A DNA stretch of 64,000 nt from Mycoplana dimorpha (GTDB taxonomy: Bacteria > Pseudomonadota > Alphaproteobacteria > Rhizobiales > Rhizobiaceae). The translations under genes were made by a program, and so were the position numbers. Position 1 is the first letter of the stretch, and the number at the start of each line of letters is the position of its first letter. Location: the NCBI RefSeq assembly GCF_003046475.1, contig NZ_PZZZ01000001.1:186001-250000 (forward strand), in the 5' to 3' direction. Positions 47,296 through 57,547 of the stretch are shown here, piece after piece. The notes below the pieces were generated by a model. That model had not been told where the DNA came from. It saw only the letters and a program-made list of their open reading frames with translations, and searched no databases.

Positions 47296-48156
47296 ATGGC
47301 ATCCGCCCGCAGCGCTGCGCGGTGGCACTGGAAAACCCCGAGCGTCATTCCGGGCTTCGGACTGACGCTCGGGTTTACCTTGGCCTACCTGACGCTCATC
47401 ATCCTTATCCCGCTTGCGGGACTGGCATGGCGTTCCGCCTCCCTCGGCTGGTCCGACTTCGTCCGCCTTGTCCTCGATCCGCGCACGCTGGGCGCGCTGA
47501 AGGTCTCCTTCTCGACCGCGCTGATCGCTGCCGTCGTCAACGTCATCTTCGGGGTCGTCACCGCCTGGGTGCTGGTGCGCTACAATTTTCCCGGCCGCCG
47601 GATCGTCGATGCCATCGTCGACCTGCCCTTTGCCATCCCCACCGCCGTCGCCGGCATCGCGCTGACGGCGATCTATGCGCCAAACGGCCTTCTTGGCAGC
47701 CATCTGGCACCGCTCGGCATCAAGGTTGCCTATACGCCGCTCGGCATCATCGTCGCGCTGATCGCGATCGGGTTGCCCTTCGTGGTCCGGACCGTGCAGC
47801 CGGTCATGCAGGAGATCAGCCGGGAGGTCGAGGAGGCGGCCGCCTCGCTGGGCGCAAGCCGCCTTCAGACGATCTTTCGGGTGATCCTCCCGGGCCTGAC
47901 GCCGGCGATCCTCACCGGCTTTGCGCTGGCGCTGGCGCGCGGCATCGGTGAATACGGCTCGGTCATCTTCATCGCCGGCAATATTCCGTTCGTCTCCGAG
48001 ATCGCGCCGCTCCTGATCGTCATCCGGCTCGAGGAGTTCGACTACGGCGCGGCGACCGCGATTGCCACCGTCATGCTGGTGATTTCGTTCCTGATGCTGT
48101 TCCTCATCAATTTCATCCAGGCGTGGAGCAGGCGGAGGTTCGGCCATGCGCAATGA
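47296..48156 (+). CDS. cysT: Sulfate ABC transporter permease CysT
   Basis: 286-residue inner-membrane permease with about six spans. It carries the EAA loop [28 protein letters not shown] and [17 protein letters not shown]. Starts six bases after the sbp stop; overlaps the next gene by 11 bases. Confidence 0.95.
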   Translation: MASARSAARWHWKTPSVIPGFGLTLGFTLAYLTLIILIPLAGLAWRSASLGWSDFVRLVLDPRTLGALKVSFSTALIAAVVNVIFGVVTAWVLVRYNFPGRRIVDAIVDLPFAIPTAVAGIALTAIYAPNGLLGSHLAPLGIKVAYTPLGIIVALIAIGLPFVVRTVQPVMQEISREVEEAAASLGASRLQTIFRVILPGLTPAILTGFALALARGIGEYGSVIFIAGNIPFVSEIAPLLIVIRLEEFDYGAATAIATVMLVISFLMLFLINFIQAWSRRRFGHAQ

Positions 48157-49000
48157 ACATTTCCGGAACCCGATCAGCGAGACTGCGCCTGTTCGCTGGG
48201 CGTTGATCCTGGCCGTCCTCGCCTTCCTTGCCTTGTTTGTCCTGCTGCCGCTGCTGGTCGTATTCACGCAGGCATTCAGGGAGGGGTGGAGCGCCTACTT
48301 CAGCGCCCTGGGCGAGCCCGACGCGGTCTCCGCCATCAGGCTGACCTTGCTGGTGGCGGCGATCGCCGTACCCGCCAACCTGATCTTCGGTCTTGCAGCC
48401 TCCTGGGCGATCGCCAAGTTCGACTTCAAGGGCAAGGCCTTCCTGATCACCCTGATCGACCTGCCGTTCTCGGTCTCCCCGGTCATTTCGGGCTTGGTCT
48501 ACGTGCTGCTGTTCGGCGCGAACTCGGTGCTCGGTCCGTTCCTGAAATCCCACGGCCTGCAGGTGGTGTTTGCCGTTCCCGGCATCGTGCTCGCCACGAT
48601 CTTCGTCACCTTTCCCTTCGTCGCCCGCGAACTGATCCCGTTGATGCAGGAGCAGGGCACCGGCGACGAGGAGGCGGCGATCTCGCTCGGCGCCAACGGG
48701 TGGCAGGCCTTCTGGTACGTGACGCTGCCGAACATCAAGTGGGGCCTGCTCTATGGCGTGCTGCTCTGCAACGCCCGCGCCATGGGCGAGTTCGGCGCCG
48801 TCTCGGTCGTCTCCGGCCATATCCGCGGCCTGACCAACACGATGCCGCTGCATGTCGAGATCCTCTACAACGACTACAACATCGTCGGTGCCTTCGCCGT
48901 CGCCTCATTGCTGGCGTTGCTGGCGCTCCTGACGCTCGTGCTTCGGACGATCCTTGAAACCCAATACGGCTCCGAGCTTTCGGCCACGCAGAAACACTAA
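48146..49000 (+). CDS. cysW: Sulfate ABC transporter permease CysW
   Basis: 284-residue permease, partner of CysT. EAA loop [28 protein letters not shown], and the CysW-typical [19 protein letters not shown] with [20 protein letters not shown]. The start overlaps cysT, indicating coupled translation. Confidence 0.95.
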   Translation: MRNEHFRNPISETAPVRWALILAVLAFLALFVLLPLLVVFTQAFREGWSAYFSALGEPDAVSAIRLTLLVAAIAVPANLIFGLAASWAIAKFDFKGKAFLITLIDLPFSVSPVISGLVYVLLFGANSVLGPFLKSHGLQVVFAVPGIVLATIFVTFPFVARELIPLMQEQGTGDEEAAISLGANGWQAFWYVTLPNIKWGLLYGVLLCNARAMGEFGAVSVVSGHIRGLTNTMPLHVEILYNDYNIVGAFAVASLLALLALLTLVLRTILETQYGSELSATQKH

Positions 49001-49017
49001 AAAGAGCAGATCCGCAC

Positions 49018-50049
49018 ATGGAAATCCGCGTTGAAAAGATCCGCAAGGAGTTCGATCTCTACCCGGCGCTGCACGATGTCTCGCTGAAGATCGAATCCGG
49101 CGAACTCATCGCCCTGCTCGGTCCCTCCGGCTCCGGCAAGACGACGCTGCTGCGCCTGATCGCCGGCCTCGAACAGCCGACGCTCGGGCGCATCTTCTTC
49201 GGCGAGGAGGACGCCTCGTACAAGACCGTGCAGGAGCGCAATGTCGGCTTCGTCTTCCAGCACTATGCGCTGTTCCGGCATATGAATGTGGCGCAGAACG
49301 TCGCCTTCGGCCTGACCGTGCGGCCCCGCCACCAGCGCCCGCCCAAGGCCGAGATCCGCCGCCGGGCGCTCGAGCTTCTGGACATGATGCAGCTGACCGG
49401 GCTGGAGAAGCGTTTTCCGAACCAGCTCTCCGGCGGCCAGCGCCAGCGGGTGGCGCTCGCCCGCGCCATGGCGATCGAGCCCAGGGTGCTCTTGCTCGAC
49501 GAGCCGTTCGGGGCGCTCGATGCCAAGGTGCGCAAGGAGCTGCGCCGCTGGCTGCGCGAGTTCCACGACCGCACCGGCCACACCACAGTCTTCGTCACCC
49601 ACGACCAGGAGGAGGCGCTGGAGCTCGCCGACCGGGTGGTGGTGATGAGCCAGGGCAAGATCGAGCAGGTCGGCTCCTCGGACGACGTCTACGACCGCCC
49701 CAACTCGCCCTTCGTCTTTTCTTTCATCGGTGAGAGCGCCAACCTGCCGGTGAGCGTCATCGATGGCACCGTGCATTTTCACGGACAGTCGACCGGGCTC
49801 GCCGCCCAGCGCGACGGCGAGGCGCATCTGTTCTTCCGCCCGCAGGACGTGTCGCTGGTGGAGGAGGGGCCAGGCCTGTCCGGTCCCGTCACCTCGAGCC
49901 GACGCCTGGCCGGCACCCGGATCGCCGAGGTGGAACTGGGCTCGGCGAAGAGCCCGTGCCACGTCGAGATCGAGGTGCCGCTAGATGCGTCCGTCTCCAA
50001 CGGCACCACGCTGGCCTTCCGCCCGACGCGTTGGAAGCTGTTCTACTGA
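49018..50049 (+). CDS. cysA: Sulfate ABC transporter ATP-binding protein CysA
   Basis: 343-residue ATPase driving sulfate import. Walker [10 protein letters not shown] (35-43), signature [15 protein letters not shown], Walker [21 protein letters not shown], and a C-terminal TOBE-like regulatory part ending [10 protein letters not shown]. Last gene of the operon. Confidence 0.95.
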   Translation: MEIRVEKIRKEFDLYPALHDVSLKIESGELIALLGPSGSGKTTLLRLIAGLEQPTLGRIFFGEEDASYKTVQERNVGFVFQHYALFRHMNVAQNVAFGLTVRPRHQRPPKAEIRRRALELLDMMQLTGLEKRFPNQLSGGQRQRVALARAMAIEPRVLLLDEPFGALDAKVRKELRRWLREFHDRTGHTTVFVTHDQEEALELADRVVVMSQGKIEQVGSSDDVYDRPNSPFVFSFIGESANLPVSVIDGTVHFHGQSTGLAAQRDGEAHLFFRPQDVSLVEEGPGLSGPVTSSRRLAGTRIAEVELGSAKSPCHVEIEVPLDASVSNGTTLAFRPTRWKLFY

Positions 50050-50162
50050 TCCGACAGGTCGGCAGGTCCGGGACCGGCTTCGGACTCGCATTCAGCCCGT
50101 TGATCTCGCCGGACGTCAGGTCAGGGACGGCTTGATGCAAGGGGCCAGGGCGAAGACACCCG

Positions 50163-51815
50163 TCAGCGGTCGCTCGTCTCCCAGCGCGGATTGATCCAAG
50201 GCTCCTGGTTGGAGCGGGGCAACGGCTGCCGGCCGAGGATATGGTCGGCGGCCTTCTCGCCGGTCATGATCGAGGGACCGTTCAGGTTGCCGTAGGTGAT
50301 GTGCGGGAAGATCGACGAATCCGCCACCCGCAGACCGTCGACGCCAATGACGCGGGTCTCCGGATCGACGACCGCCATCGGATCGCTGGGCGAACCCATC
50401 TTGCAGGTGCCGCAGGGGTGATAGGCGCTTTCCAAGTGCTCGCGCAGGAAGGCGTCGATCTCCTCGTCCGTCTGCACCTTTTCGCCCGGCTGGATTTCCG
50501 GGCCGCGATAGGCATCAAAGGCCTTCTGGCCGAAGATCTCGCGGGTCAGCCGCACACAATGGCGGAATTTTTCCCAGTCCTCCGGATGGCTCATGTAGTT
50601 GAAGCGGATGACGGGGTCGGCCATCGCATCAGCCGAGCGCAGCGTCACGCTGCCGCGCGACTTCGAGAGATTGTAGCCGACATGCGCCTGGAAGCCATGG
50701 GTGTTTGCCGCCGCCTTGCCGTCATAGGAGATCGCCACCGGCAGGAAATGATACTGGATGTCCGGCTGCTTAACGCCGGGGGCCGAGCGCAGGAAGGCGC
50801 AGGCCTCGAACTGGTTTGAGATGCCGAGCCCCTGCTTGAAGAACAGCCACTGGGCGCCCGCCACGGCCTGCCAGAACCACGGCAGCCAGGAATAGAGCGA
50901 CACCGGCTTGGTCGAGACCTGCTGGAAATAGAACTCCATGTGGTCCTGCAGATTGGCGCCGACGCCCGGCCGGTCGGCCTTCACCTCGATGCCCATGTCC
51001 TTGAGGTGCTGCGCCGGGCCGATGCCGGAGAGCATCAGCAGTTTCGGCGAATTGAACGTAGAGGCCGAGACGATCACCTCGCGCTTGGCGCGCATCACCT
51101 CGATCTTGCCGTTGCGCTCGACCTCGACGCCGACGGCGCGGCCGTTCTCGATCACGATCCTGCGGGCAAAGCAGCGCACCAGCTCGACATTCGGCCGCCT
51201 CAGTGCCGGCTTAAGGTAGGCATTTGCCGCCGACCAGCGCCGGCCCTGCCAGACGGTCTGCTCCATCAGGCCGAAACCTTCCTGCTTGGAGCCGTTATAG
51301 TCCTCGGTCAGCTCGAAGCCGGCCTGCTTGCCGGCCTCGATGAAAGCGTGGAACAGCGGGTTCTTCAGTGGTCCGCGCTTGACGTGCAGCGGCCCGTCCG
51401 TGCCGCGCCAGCCCTCCTCGCCGCCATGGCTGTGCTCCATCCGCTTGAAGTAGGGCAGCACGTCCGCATAGGCCCAGCCGCGCGCGCCGAGTTCCTCCCA
51501 GCGGTTGAAGTCCTCGGCATGGCCGCGCACATAGACGAGGCCGTTGATCGACGACGAACCGCCGATCACCTTTCCGCGCGGGGCGGTGATCCGCCGGTTG
51601 TTCAGGTTCGGCTCCGGCTCCGACAGATAGCCCCAGTTGTAGCGCTTCATGCTCATCGGCCACGCGAGTGCGGCCGGCATCTGGATGAACGGCCCGATGT
51701 CCGAGCCGCCATATTCCAGCACCATCACGGTGTTCCTGCCGTCCTCCGAAAGCCGATAGGCCAGCGCCGAGCCTGCCGAGCCGGAACCGACGATGATGTA
51801 ATCTGCGTTCTGCAT
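50163..51815 (-). CDS. betA: Choline dehydrogenase BetA
   Basis: A 550-residue GMC oxidoreductase oxidising choline to betaine aldehyde at the membrane. FAD dinucleotide motif [13 protein letters not shown] (9-21), [26 protein letters not shown] and the C-terminal active-site [10 protein letters not shown] with catalytic His. I use ATG 51815 with AGGAAG upstream; a GTG three codons earlier (51824) is possible. It is the last gene of betICBA, separated from betB by 295 bases of repeat-rich DNA. Confidence 0.95.
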   Translation of the reverse strand: MQNADYIIVGSGSAGSALAYRLSEDGRNTVMVLEYGGSDIGPFIQMPAALAWPMSMKRYNWGYLSEPEPNLNNRRITAPRGKVIGGSSSINGLVYVRGHAEDFNRWEELGARGWAYADVLPYFKRMEHSHGGEEGWRGTDGPLHVKRGPLKNPLFHAFIEAGKQAGFELTEDYNGSKQEGFGLMEQTVWQGRRWSAANAYLKPALRRPNVELVRCFARRIVIENGRAVGVEVERNGKIEVMRAKREVIVSASTFNSPKLLMLSGIGPAQHLKDMGIEVKADRPGVGANLQDHMEFYFQQVSTKPVSLYSWLPWFWQAVAGAQWLFFKQGLGISNQFEACAFLRSAPGVKQPDIQYHFLPVAISYDGKAAANTHGFQAHVGYNLSKSRGSVTLRSADAMADPVIRFNYMSHPEDWEKFRHCVRLTREIFGQKAFDAYRGPEIQPGEKVQTDEEIDAFLREHLESAYHPCGTCKMGSPSDPMAVVDPETRVIGVDGLRVADSSIFPHITYGNLNGPSIMTGEKAADHILGRQPLPRSNQEPWINPRWETSDR

Positions 51816-51859
51816 GTGCGTCACTTCCTACCTGACTTGCCCCTCATCGGCTGCCGCCG

Positions 51860-52105
51860 CCTTCTCCGCCCCCGGGAGAAGGTGTATGCCGCGCCGCTGC
51901 CCCATTCTCTATGCCCCTGCGGCCCGGGCTTTCGGGGAGACGCCGGGCCAGAGGCAATGTGCCCATAAACACGCCGCCATGCCTCTGAGGCGAGGAGAGC
52001 GCCGGGTCTGTCCCTCCCCCCTCGTGGGGAGGGTGGCCCGAAGCGGCGGGAGGGGTTTTGCGCGCGGCATTCCCTCCCCAACCCCTCCCCACAAGGGGAA
52101 GGGGG
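51860..52105. repeat. Intergenic palindromic repeat block in the bet operon
   Basis: The betB-betA spacer contains several short inverted repeats: CCTTCTCC...GGGAGAAGG (51860-51882), CTCCCC/GGGGAG near 52013-52030, and CCTCCCCAC/AAGGGG near 52088-52105. They are of the GGGGAGAAGG-rich class seen between many rhizobial genes, also at 29818-29940. They may form 3'-end hairpins that protect the upstream mRNA. Confidence 0.6.
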
Positions 52106-52110
52106 CTTAC

Positions 52111-53574
52111 TCAATACGGCGCCTCGACCGGCCCCATCGACACGTACACCGTCTTCAGCTCCGAATAGTGCTCCAGTGCGGCAAGCGAGTTCTCGCGGCC
52201 GAAGCCGGATTGCTTGGAGCCGCCAAAGGGAATTTCCACGGGGCAGAGGTTGTAGGTGTTGATCCACAGCGTGCCGGCCTCGAGGCGATCGACGATGCGG
52301 TGGGCGCGGGTAATGTCGCGGGTGAAAACGCCGCCGGAGAGGCCGAATTCCGTGGCGTTGCCGCGGGCGATCACCTCGTCCTCATGCTCGAAGTCGAGCA
52401 CGCACATCACCGGCCCGAAGATCTCCTCGCGGGCGATCGTCATGTTATCGGTAACGTCCGCAAACACGGTCGGCTGGATATAGTAGCCTTCGCCGGGAAC
52501 GTGGTTCGGGACGCCGCCGCCGGTGAGAAGCGTCGCGCCCTCCGCCTTGCCCTTGCCGATATAGTCGAGCACCTTGTCGCGCTGGGCCTTGGACACCATC
52601 GGGCCGAGCTGCGTCGCCTCGTCCAGCGGCTCGCCGATGACGATCCTTTCCGTGCGCTCCTTCAGCCGCGACAGGAATTTCTCCTTGATGCCCTTCTGCA
52701 CGAACACGCGGGTTCCGTTCGAGCAGACCTGGCCGGTCGAGTAGAAGTTGCCGAGCATCGCCCCGCCGATGGCGCTTTCCAGATCGGCATCGTCGAAGAC
52801 GATCAGCGGCGACTTGCCGCCGAGCTCCATCGTCACGTGCTTCAGTTCGGATGCGGCTGCGCCCGCCACCTTCCTGCCGGTCGGCACCGAGCCGGTCAGC
52901 GAAACCTTGGCGACATCCGGATGGTTGACGAGCAGCGGCCCGGTCGTCCGGTCGCCCTGGATGACATTGTAGAGCCCCTTCGGCAGGCCGGCCTCGATCA
53001 GGATCTCGGCGATCTTCAGCGCGCCGAGCGGGGTGTTCTCCGACGGCTTGAACACCATCGCATTGCCGGAGACCAGCGCCGGCGCGCCCTTCCAGCAGGC
53101 GATCTGCTGGGGATAGTTCCAGGCGCCAATGCCGACGCAAACGCCGAGCGGCACGCGCTTGGTGAAGGCGAAGTCCTGGCCGAGCGGAATGTAATCGCCA
53201 TTCAGCCCGGCGGCGGCGATGCCGCCGAAGAACTCGAAACTGTCGGCGCCCGAGGTGGGATCGGCGACGATCGTCTCCTGGATCGGCTTGCCGGTGTCGA
53301 GCGTCTCAAGCTCCGAGAGCTCGCGGTTGCGCTCGCGCATGATCTCGGCGGCACGTTTCAGGATACGGCCACGTGCGGTGGGGCTCATCGCCGCCCATTC
53401 CGGCTGGGCACGCTTGGCGGCGGCGATCGCCTTCTCGATGATCGCCGGCGTTGCCGCGTGCAGGCGCGCGATCACCTCGCCCGTGGCCGGATAGACGCTC
53501 TCGAACGGCGTGCCGGCAGTGTCCTCGACATATTCGCCGTCGATGAAGTGCGAGGCTTTCGGTTGGGCTCTCAT
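52111..53574 (-). CDS. betB: Betaine aldehyde dehydrogenase BetB
   Basis: 487-residue NAD(P)+-dependent aldehyde dehydrogenase, converts betaine aldehyde to glycine betaine. Catalytic Glu250 in MELGGKSPL, catalytic Cys284 in [10 protein letters not shown], and the Rossmann motif [13 protein letters not shown]. Starts one base after the betC stop. Confidence 0.96.
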   Translation of the reverse strand: MRAQPKASHFIDGEYVEDTAGTPFESVYPATGEVIARLHAATPAIIEKAIAAAKRAQPEWAAMSPTARGRILKRAAEIMRERNRELSELETLDTGKPIQETIVADPTSGADSFEFFGGIAAAGLNGDYIPLGQDFAFTKRVPLGVCVGIGAWNYPQQIACWKGAPALVSGNAMVFKPSENTPLGALKIAEILIEAGLPKGLYNVIQGDRTTGPLLVNHPDVAKVSLTGSVPTGRKVAGAAASELKHVTMELGGKSPLIVFDDADLESAIGGAMLGNFYSTGQVCSNGTRVFVQKGIKEKFLSRLKERTERIVIGEPLDEATQLGPMVSKAQRDKVLDYIGKGKAEGATLLTGGGVPNHVPGEGYYIQPTVFADVTDNMTIAREEIFGPVMCVLDFEHEDEVIARGNATEFGLSGGVFTRDITRAHRIVDRLEAGTLWINTYNLCPVEIPFGGSKQSGFGRENSLAALEHYSELKTVYVSMGPVEAPY

Positions 53575-53575
53575 C

Positions 53576-55105
53576 TCATTCTCCTCGCGGGTAGCGTTTG
53601 GATTCCTCGAGGTTATCGAGGTTCATGTGGTTGCGCATGTAGCGCTCGGAGGCCTTCTGCAGCGGCTGGTGGTCCCACGGATAGTAGGCGCCGTTGCGGA
53701 GCGCCTCGTAGACCACCCAGCGCCGCGCCTGGCTCTCGCGCACGGCAGCATCGAAGGCTTCCATGTCCCAGCGCGCCTCGCGCATGGCGCGGAAGGCTCC
53801 AAGCGTCGCCTTGACGACCGGGTCGGAAGAGGCCGCCAGGTTGTTGAGTTCCAGCGGATCGGCCTCGAGGTCGTAGAGTTGCTCGGGGTCGAGTTCGCAG
53901 TGAACGTATTTCCACTTGCCCTCCCGGATGCCGACGAGCGGCGCGTAGGAGGCTTCGGCGGCATACTCCATCAGCACCGGCGTGGTGCGTTCGGCGCCGT
54001 TGATGACCGGGACCAGGCTTTCGCCGTCCGTCCACGGCATCACGTCTTCCATCGAAATGCCGGCGAGATCGCAGAGCGTCGGCGTCACGTCCAGGTTGGA
54101 AACCGGCACCGTGTGCAGCCCGGCGCTCACGCCGGGGCCGGCGACCATCAGCGGCACGCGCGCCGAGCCCTCGAAGAAGTTCATCTTGAACCACAGGCCA
54201 CGCTCGCCGAGCATGTCGCCGTGGTCGGAGCAGAACAGGATCAGCGTGTCGTCCAGCATTCGGGTCCGGGTGAGCGTGTCGACCAGTTCGCCGACCTTCT
54301 CGTCGAGATAGGAGATGTTGGCGAAATAGGCGCGGCGCGAGCGGCGCACGTTCTCGTCGGTGATGTTGAAGCTGGCATAGTCGCAGGAGTGCAGGATGCG
54401 TGCGGAATGCGGATCCTGCTGCTCCAGCATGCCGACTTCCGGCATCAGGTGTTCGCAGTCCTCGTAAAGGTCCCAGAATTTCTTGCGCGCCACGTAGGGA
54501 TCGTGCGGATGCGTGAAGGAGACGGTGACGCACCAGGGGCGGCGCTCCTTGTCGTCGTTCTCGCGCGACAGCTGATAGAGCTTCTGGTTGGCGAGGAAGG
54601 CGACCTCGTCGTCATACTCCATCTGGTTGGTGATCTCGGCGACGCCGGCACCCGTCACCGAACCCATGTTGTGGTACCACCAGTCGATGCGCTCGCCCGG
54701 CTTGCGATAGTCCGGCGTCCAGCCGAAGTCGGCCGGGTAGATGTCGGTCGTCAGCCGCTCCTCGAAACCGTGCAACTGGTCAGGCCCGACGAAGTGCATT
54801 TTCCCCGACAGCGCCGTGTAATAGCCGGCGCGGCGCAGGTGATGGGCGAAGGTCGGGATCGAGGAGACGTATTCGGCGGCGTTGTCGTAGACCCGCGTGC
54901 GGCTCGGCAGCTGCCCGGCCATGAACGAGGCACGGGCCGGGGCGCAGAGCGGCGAGGAGGTGTAGTTGTTGGCAAAGCGGGCGGACCGCTTCGCCAGCGC
55001 CTTCATGTGCGGCGCATGCAGCCAGTCCGCCGGGCCGTCCGGAAACAGCTTTCCGTTCAGCTGGTCGACCATGATGATCAGGATATTCGGTTTACTGGCG
55101 GTCAC
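53576..55105 (-). CDS. betC: Choline sulfatase BetC
   Basis: 509-residue type I sulfatase that releases choline from choline-O-sulfate. The formylglycine motif is C54APAR58 (CxPxR), and Asp14 of IMVDQLNG is a metal ligand; the Cys number equals that reported for S. meliloti BetC as I recall. The start is GTG, sharing GTGA with the betI stop. Confidence 0.95.
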   Translation of the reverse strand: MTASKPNILIIMVDQLNGKLFPDGPADWLHAPHMKALAKRSARFANNYTSSPLCAPARASFMAGQLPSRTRVYDNAAEYVSSIPTFAHHLRRAGYYTALSGKMHFVGPDQLHGFEERLTTDIYPADFGWTPDYRKPGERIDWWYHNMGSVTGAGVAEITNQMEYDDEVAFLANQKLYQLSRENDDKERRPWCVTVSFTHPHDPYVARKKFWDLYEDCEHLMPEVGMLEQQDPHSARILHSCDYASFNITDENVRRSRRAYFANISYLDEKVGELVDTLTRTRMLDDTLILFCSDHGDMLGERGLWFKMNFFEGSARVPLMVAGPGVSAGLHTVPVSNLDVTPTLCDLAGISMEDVMPWTDGESLVPVINGAERTTPVLMEYAAEASYAPLVGIREGKWKYVHCELDPEQLYDLEADPLELNNLAASSDPVVKATLGAFRAMREARWDMEAFDAAVRESQARRWVVYEALRNGAYYPWDHQPLQKASERYMRNHMNLDNLEESKRYPRGE

Positions 55106-55704
55106 GCTCTTGCTCCAGGCGCCATGAAGGGGCGCAAATGTGCGGTCAGATAATCCTCCGTCAGCGCGATCGAGGAATCGATGCTGATCGGCGCGGACCT
55201 CAGACTTTGTCGGATATAGAGGCCGTCGATCATCGCGGCGGCGCCTTCGGCGATGCGAACTGCGTCATCGGCCGGGCAAAGCCGCTTCAGGTTGGCCACG
55301 AGGTTGGAGCGCAGCCGCCGGGCATAGAGAACCAGCAGCCGCCGTGTCTCTTCCGAACGCTGCGCATCGGCGTAGAAGGCGAGCCAGGCGGCGATCGTCT
55401 CCGGCCTGAACTGGTCCGCGTGGAAGCTGACGCGGATGATCGCCGACAGCTTCTCACGCGGCGTGTGAACCGCTTGCATCGCCATGACCATATCGTCGCG
55501 CAACTGCTGGAGAAGACTCCGGAATGTGGCGATGAGCAGTTGCTCCTTCGAGCCGAAATAGTGGTGCGCCAGCGCCGCCGACACGCCGGCATGCCGGGCG
55601 ATCTCCGACATGGTCACGGCCACTGATCCGTGGTCGCCGACCGCGCGTAGCGTCGCATCCACAAGCGCCTTGCGGCGCACCGGCTCCATTCCGACTTTCG
55701 GCAT
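55102..55704 (-). CDS. betI: TetR-family repressor BetI
   Basis: 200-residue TetR-type regulator of the betaine genes. HTH at about residues 27-46: MSEIARHAGVSAALAHHYFGSKEQLL; the C-terminal region carries the ligand pocket for choline/betaine aldehyde. ATG 55704 has GGGAGG upstream (revcomp of 55710-55718); a frame to 55749 adds a non-homologous leader. The dyad at 55737-55750 is likely its own operator. Confidence 0.94.
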   Translation of the reverse strand: MPKVGMEPVRRKALVDATLRAVGDHGSVAVTMSEIARHAGVSAALAHHYFGSKEQLLIATFRSLLQQLRDDMVMAMQAVHTPREKLSAIIRVSFHADQFRPETIAAWLAFYADAQRSEETRRLLVLYARRLRSNLVANLKRLCPADDAVRIAEGAAAMIDGLYIRQSLRSAPISIDSSIALTEDYLTAHLRPFMAPGARA

Positions 55705-55724
55705 CTCCGTCCTCCCGAGGCGAG

Positions 55725-55753
55725 AGATTATTTTTAATTGATCGATCAATCAA
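55725..55753 (-). promoter_or_regulatory. betI promoter with BetI-like dyad
   Basis: Minus-strand -35 TTGATT (55748-55753), 17-base spacer, -10 TAATCT (55725-55730). The perfect palindrome ATTGATCGATCAAT (55737-55750) covers the -35 and part of the spacer, as expected for an autorepressed betICBA promoter. The BetI link is inferred from position. Confidence 0.6.
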
Positions 55754-55852
55754 TGAAAAACTTCCGCCGTGTCCGTCGGCCGAACCGGGCGATGACAGCG
55801 GGCGATTTCGTGGTACCATCACCGCTTCTCGTTCGACTGTCTGGGGGTTGTC

Positions 55853-56404
55853 ATGACTGTTAGTTCGGGAATACCTCATCTCTCTGAAGTTCGCGGCAAA
55901 TGGGGCTGGTTCGTTGCACTTGGCGTTGCCCTGTTTGCCTTCGGCCTGCTCGCCGCCGCCCACCTCGTGTGGGCGACCGTGGCCACGGTCTATTACGTCG
56001 GCATGCTGATGATCATCGGCGGCTGCGTCTATCTGGCCCATGCCTTCCAGGTGAAGGCGTGGAAGGACACGATCTACTGGGTGCTGAGCGCGCTGCTCTA
56101 TCTCGCCGCCGGCGTTCTCGCCTTCGTCAACCCGATCCTGACCTCCGCGGTCCTGACGCTGTTGATGGCCTGTGCGTTGCTGGTCTCCGGCCTGTTCCGC
56201 ATCTGGGTGGCGTTTGATTCCCGTCACGAAAGCGGCTGGGGCTGGCTGCTCGCCGGCGGCATCGTCACCGCGCTTGCCGGCCTCGTGTTCCTGATCGGCT
56301 GGCCGGTCAACAGCCTGTGGCTGCTGGGGCTCTTCCTCGCCTTCGACCTGGCGATGCAGGGCTGGGCGCTGATCGGCTTCGGCTTCGCGCTTCGCAACGC
56401 CTGA
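55853..56404 (+). CDS. HdeD family membrane protein
   Basis: 183-residue six-span inner-membrane protein of the HdeD/DUF308 family (acid-resistance-associated in E. coli). Spans alternate with short loops: GWFVALGVALFAFGLLAA, YVGMLMIIGGCVYLAHAFQ and the paired second half GWGWLLAGGIVTALAGLVFLIGWP. Function in rhizobia unknown. It is upstream of the fluoride riboswitch. Confidence 0.88.
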   Translation: MTVSSGIPHLSEVRGKWGWFVALGVALFAFGLLAAAHLVWATVATVYYVGMLMIIGGCVYLAHAFQVKAWKDTIYWVLSALLYLAAGVLAFVNPILTSAVLTLLMACALLVSGLFRIWVAFDSRHESGWGWLLAGGIVTALAGLVFLIGWPVNSLWLLGLFLAFDLAMQGWALIGFGFALRNA

Positions 56405-56467
56405 AACGAGGCGGCGCCGCCCGTTTGACAGCACAACCACATCCGCGATAGGTAACGGGCGTGGGAT

Positions 56468-56514
56468 GGGGATGGAGCTCCCCGACAACCGCCATATCGG
56501 CTGATAGCTCCTGC
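56468..56514 (+). ncRNA. Fluoride riboswitch (crcB RNA) aptamer
   Basis: Matches the crcB motif: P1-type GGGG...CCCC around GATGGAGCT (56468-56483), then ACAACCGCC (to about 56493) and GGCTGATAGCTCCTGC (56499-56514), which contain the conserved pseudoknot bases. It sits about 92 bases before the crcB ATG. In other bacteria fluoride binding turns the downstream gene on; here the expression platform may be the GACC-GGAA-GGTC hairpin that follows (56523-56534). Confidence 0.88.
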
Positions 56515-56605
56515 CAACGGCGGACCGGAAGGTCGCGCGGGGCAGGTGCATGGCCAGCCGCTCACGGGCGTCTTCCGTTGCCACCACATCGTGGAAGGGA
56601 ACGGT

Positions 56606-56992
56606 ATGAACTATCTCATCGTCTTCATCGGAGCAGGGATCGGCGGCGCTGGCCGGCATGGCGTCAACGTGCTGTCGGCACGCCTCTTCAGCAACGGCTT
56701 CCCGCTCGGCACGCTGACCGTCAACGTGGTCGGCTGCATGGTGATGGGCCTGCTGGCCGGCTTCTTCGCCTTCCGCGGGCACCTGCCGCAGGAGTGGCGG
56801 CTGCTTCTGACGACCGGCGTGCTCGGCGGTTTCACCACTTTTTCCGCGTTCGCGCTCGACGCCACGCTCCTGTGGGAACGGGGCAACCTAGGTCTCGCCT
56901 TGACCTATGTTCTTGCAAGCGTCGTTCTGTCGCTCGGCGCCCTCGTCGTCGGACTGTATCTCGCGCGTATCGCCTGGGTGAGCCTGCCGTGA
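56606..56992 (+). CDS. crcB: Fluoride channel CrcB/Fluc
   Basis: A 128-residue four-span protein that dimerises into a fluoride-specific channel exporting F-. Family motifs: GAGIGGAGRHGVNVL, GTLTVNVVGCMVMGLLAG and the Na+-site TTGVLGGFTTFSAFAL. Shine-Dalgarno GGAAGGGA precedes the ATG; a longer frame from 56546 is without a ribosome site. Its stop overlaps the EamA-like GTG (GTGA, 56989-56992). Confidence 0.95.
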   Translation: MNYLIVFIGAGIGGAGRHGVNVLSARLFSNGFPLGTLTVNVVGCMVMGLLAGFFAFRGHLPQEWRLLLTTGVLGGFTTFSAFALDATLLWERGNLGLALTYVLASVVLSLGALVVGLYLARIAWVSLP

Positions 56993-57426
56993 GGGCGCTG
57001 CTGCTGTCCTGGCAATTCTGGGCGATCGGCTCGGCCGTGTTCGCGGCGCTGACCGCAGTCTTCGCCAAGGTGGGCCTGGAGGGCATCGGATCCGACTTCG
57101 CCACCTTCGTCCGCACGGTGGTCATCCTCGCCGCGCTCACCGTCATGCTGTCGGTGACCGGGACCTGGCAGGCGCCCGCCACGGTGCCGCCGCGAAGCTG
57201 GCTTTTCCTCATCCTCTCGGGACTGGCGACGGGGGCTTCATGGCTCTGCTATTTCCGCGCCCTCAAGCTCGGAGAGGCCTCGCAGGTCGCGCCCGTCGAC
57301 AAGCTGAGCGTGGTGCTGGTCGCGGCGTTTGCCGCAATCTTCCTCGGGGAGCGCCTGTCGGCCATGCACTGGATCGCCGTGTGCCTGATTGCGGTCGGCG
57401 CCGTGATGCTGACGCTGCGGATTTGA
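56989..57426 (+). CDS. Single-EamA-domain (DMT) membrane transporter
   Basis: 145-residue protein with five predicted spans, one EamA unit (most DMT carriers have two); FATFVRTVVILAALTVML and the closing FLGERLSAMHWIAVCLIAVGAVMLTLRI are typical. GTG start overlaps the crcB stop, so it is translationally coupled and under the fluoride riboswitch. It may dimerise; its substrate, possibly a cation or metabolite affected by fluoride, is unknown. Confidence 0.85.
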   Translation: MRALLLSWQFWAIGSAVFAALTAVFAKVGLEGIGSDFATFVRTVVILAALTVMLSVTGTWQAPATVPPRSWLFLILSGLATGASWLCYFRALKLGEASQVAPVDKLSVVLVAAFAAIFLGERLSAMHWIAVCLIAVGAVMLTLRI

Positions 57427-57547
57427 CGGCGTTCTGATGTAAGCCCCTGCCGGCATTGAAGTTTCACAAAACTGTCATGCTGGCGAAACGAATTGTTCAG
57501 GTTCGGTGGAGAAGAGTCCGGGCGAGTTCATGACCCGGAGCCCACCG

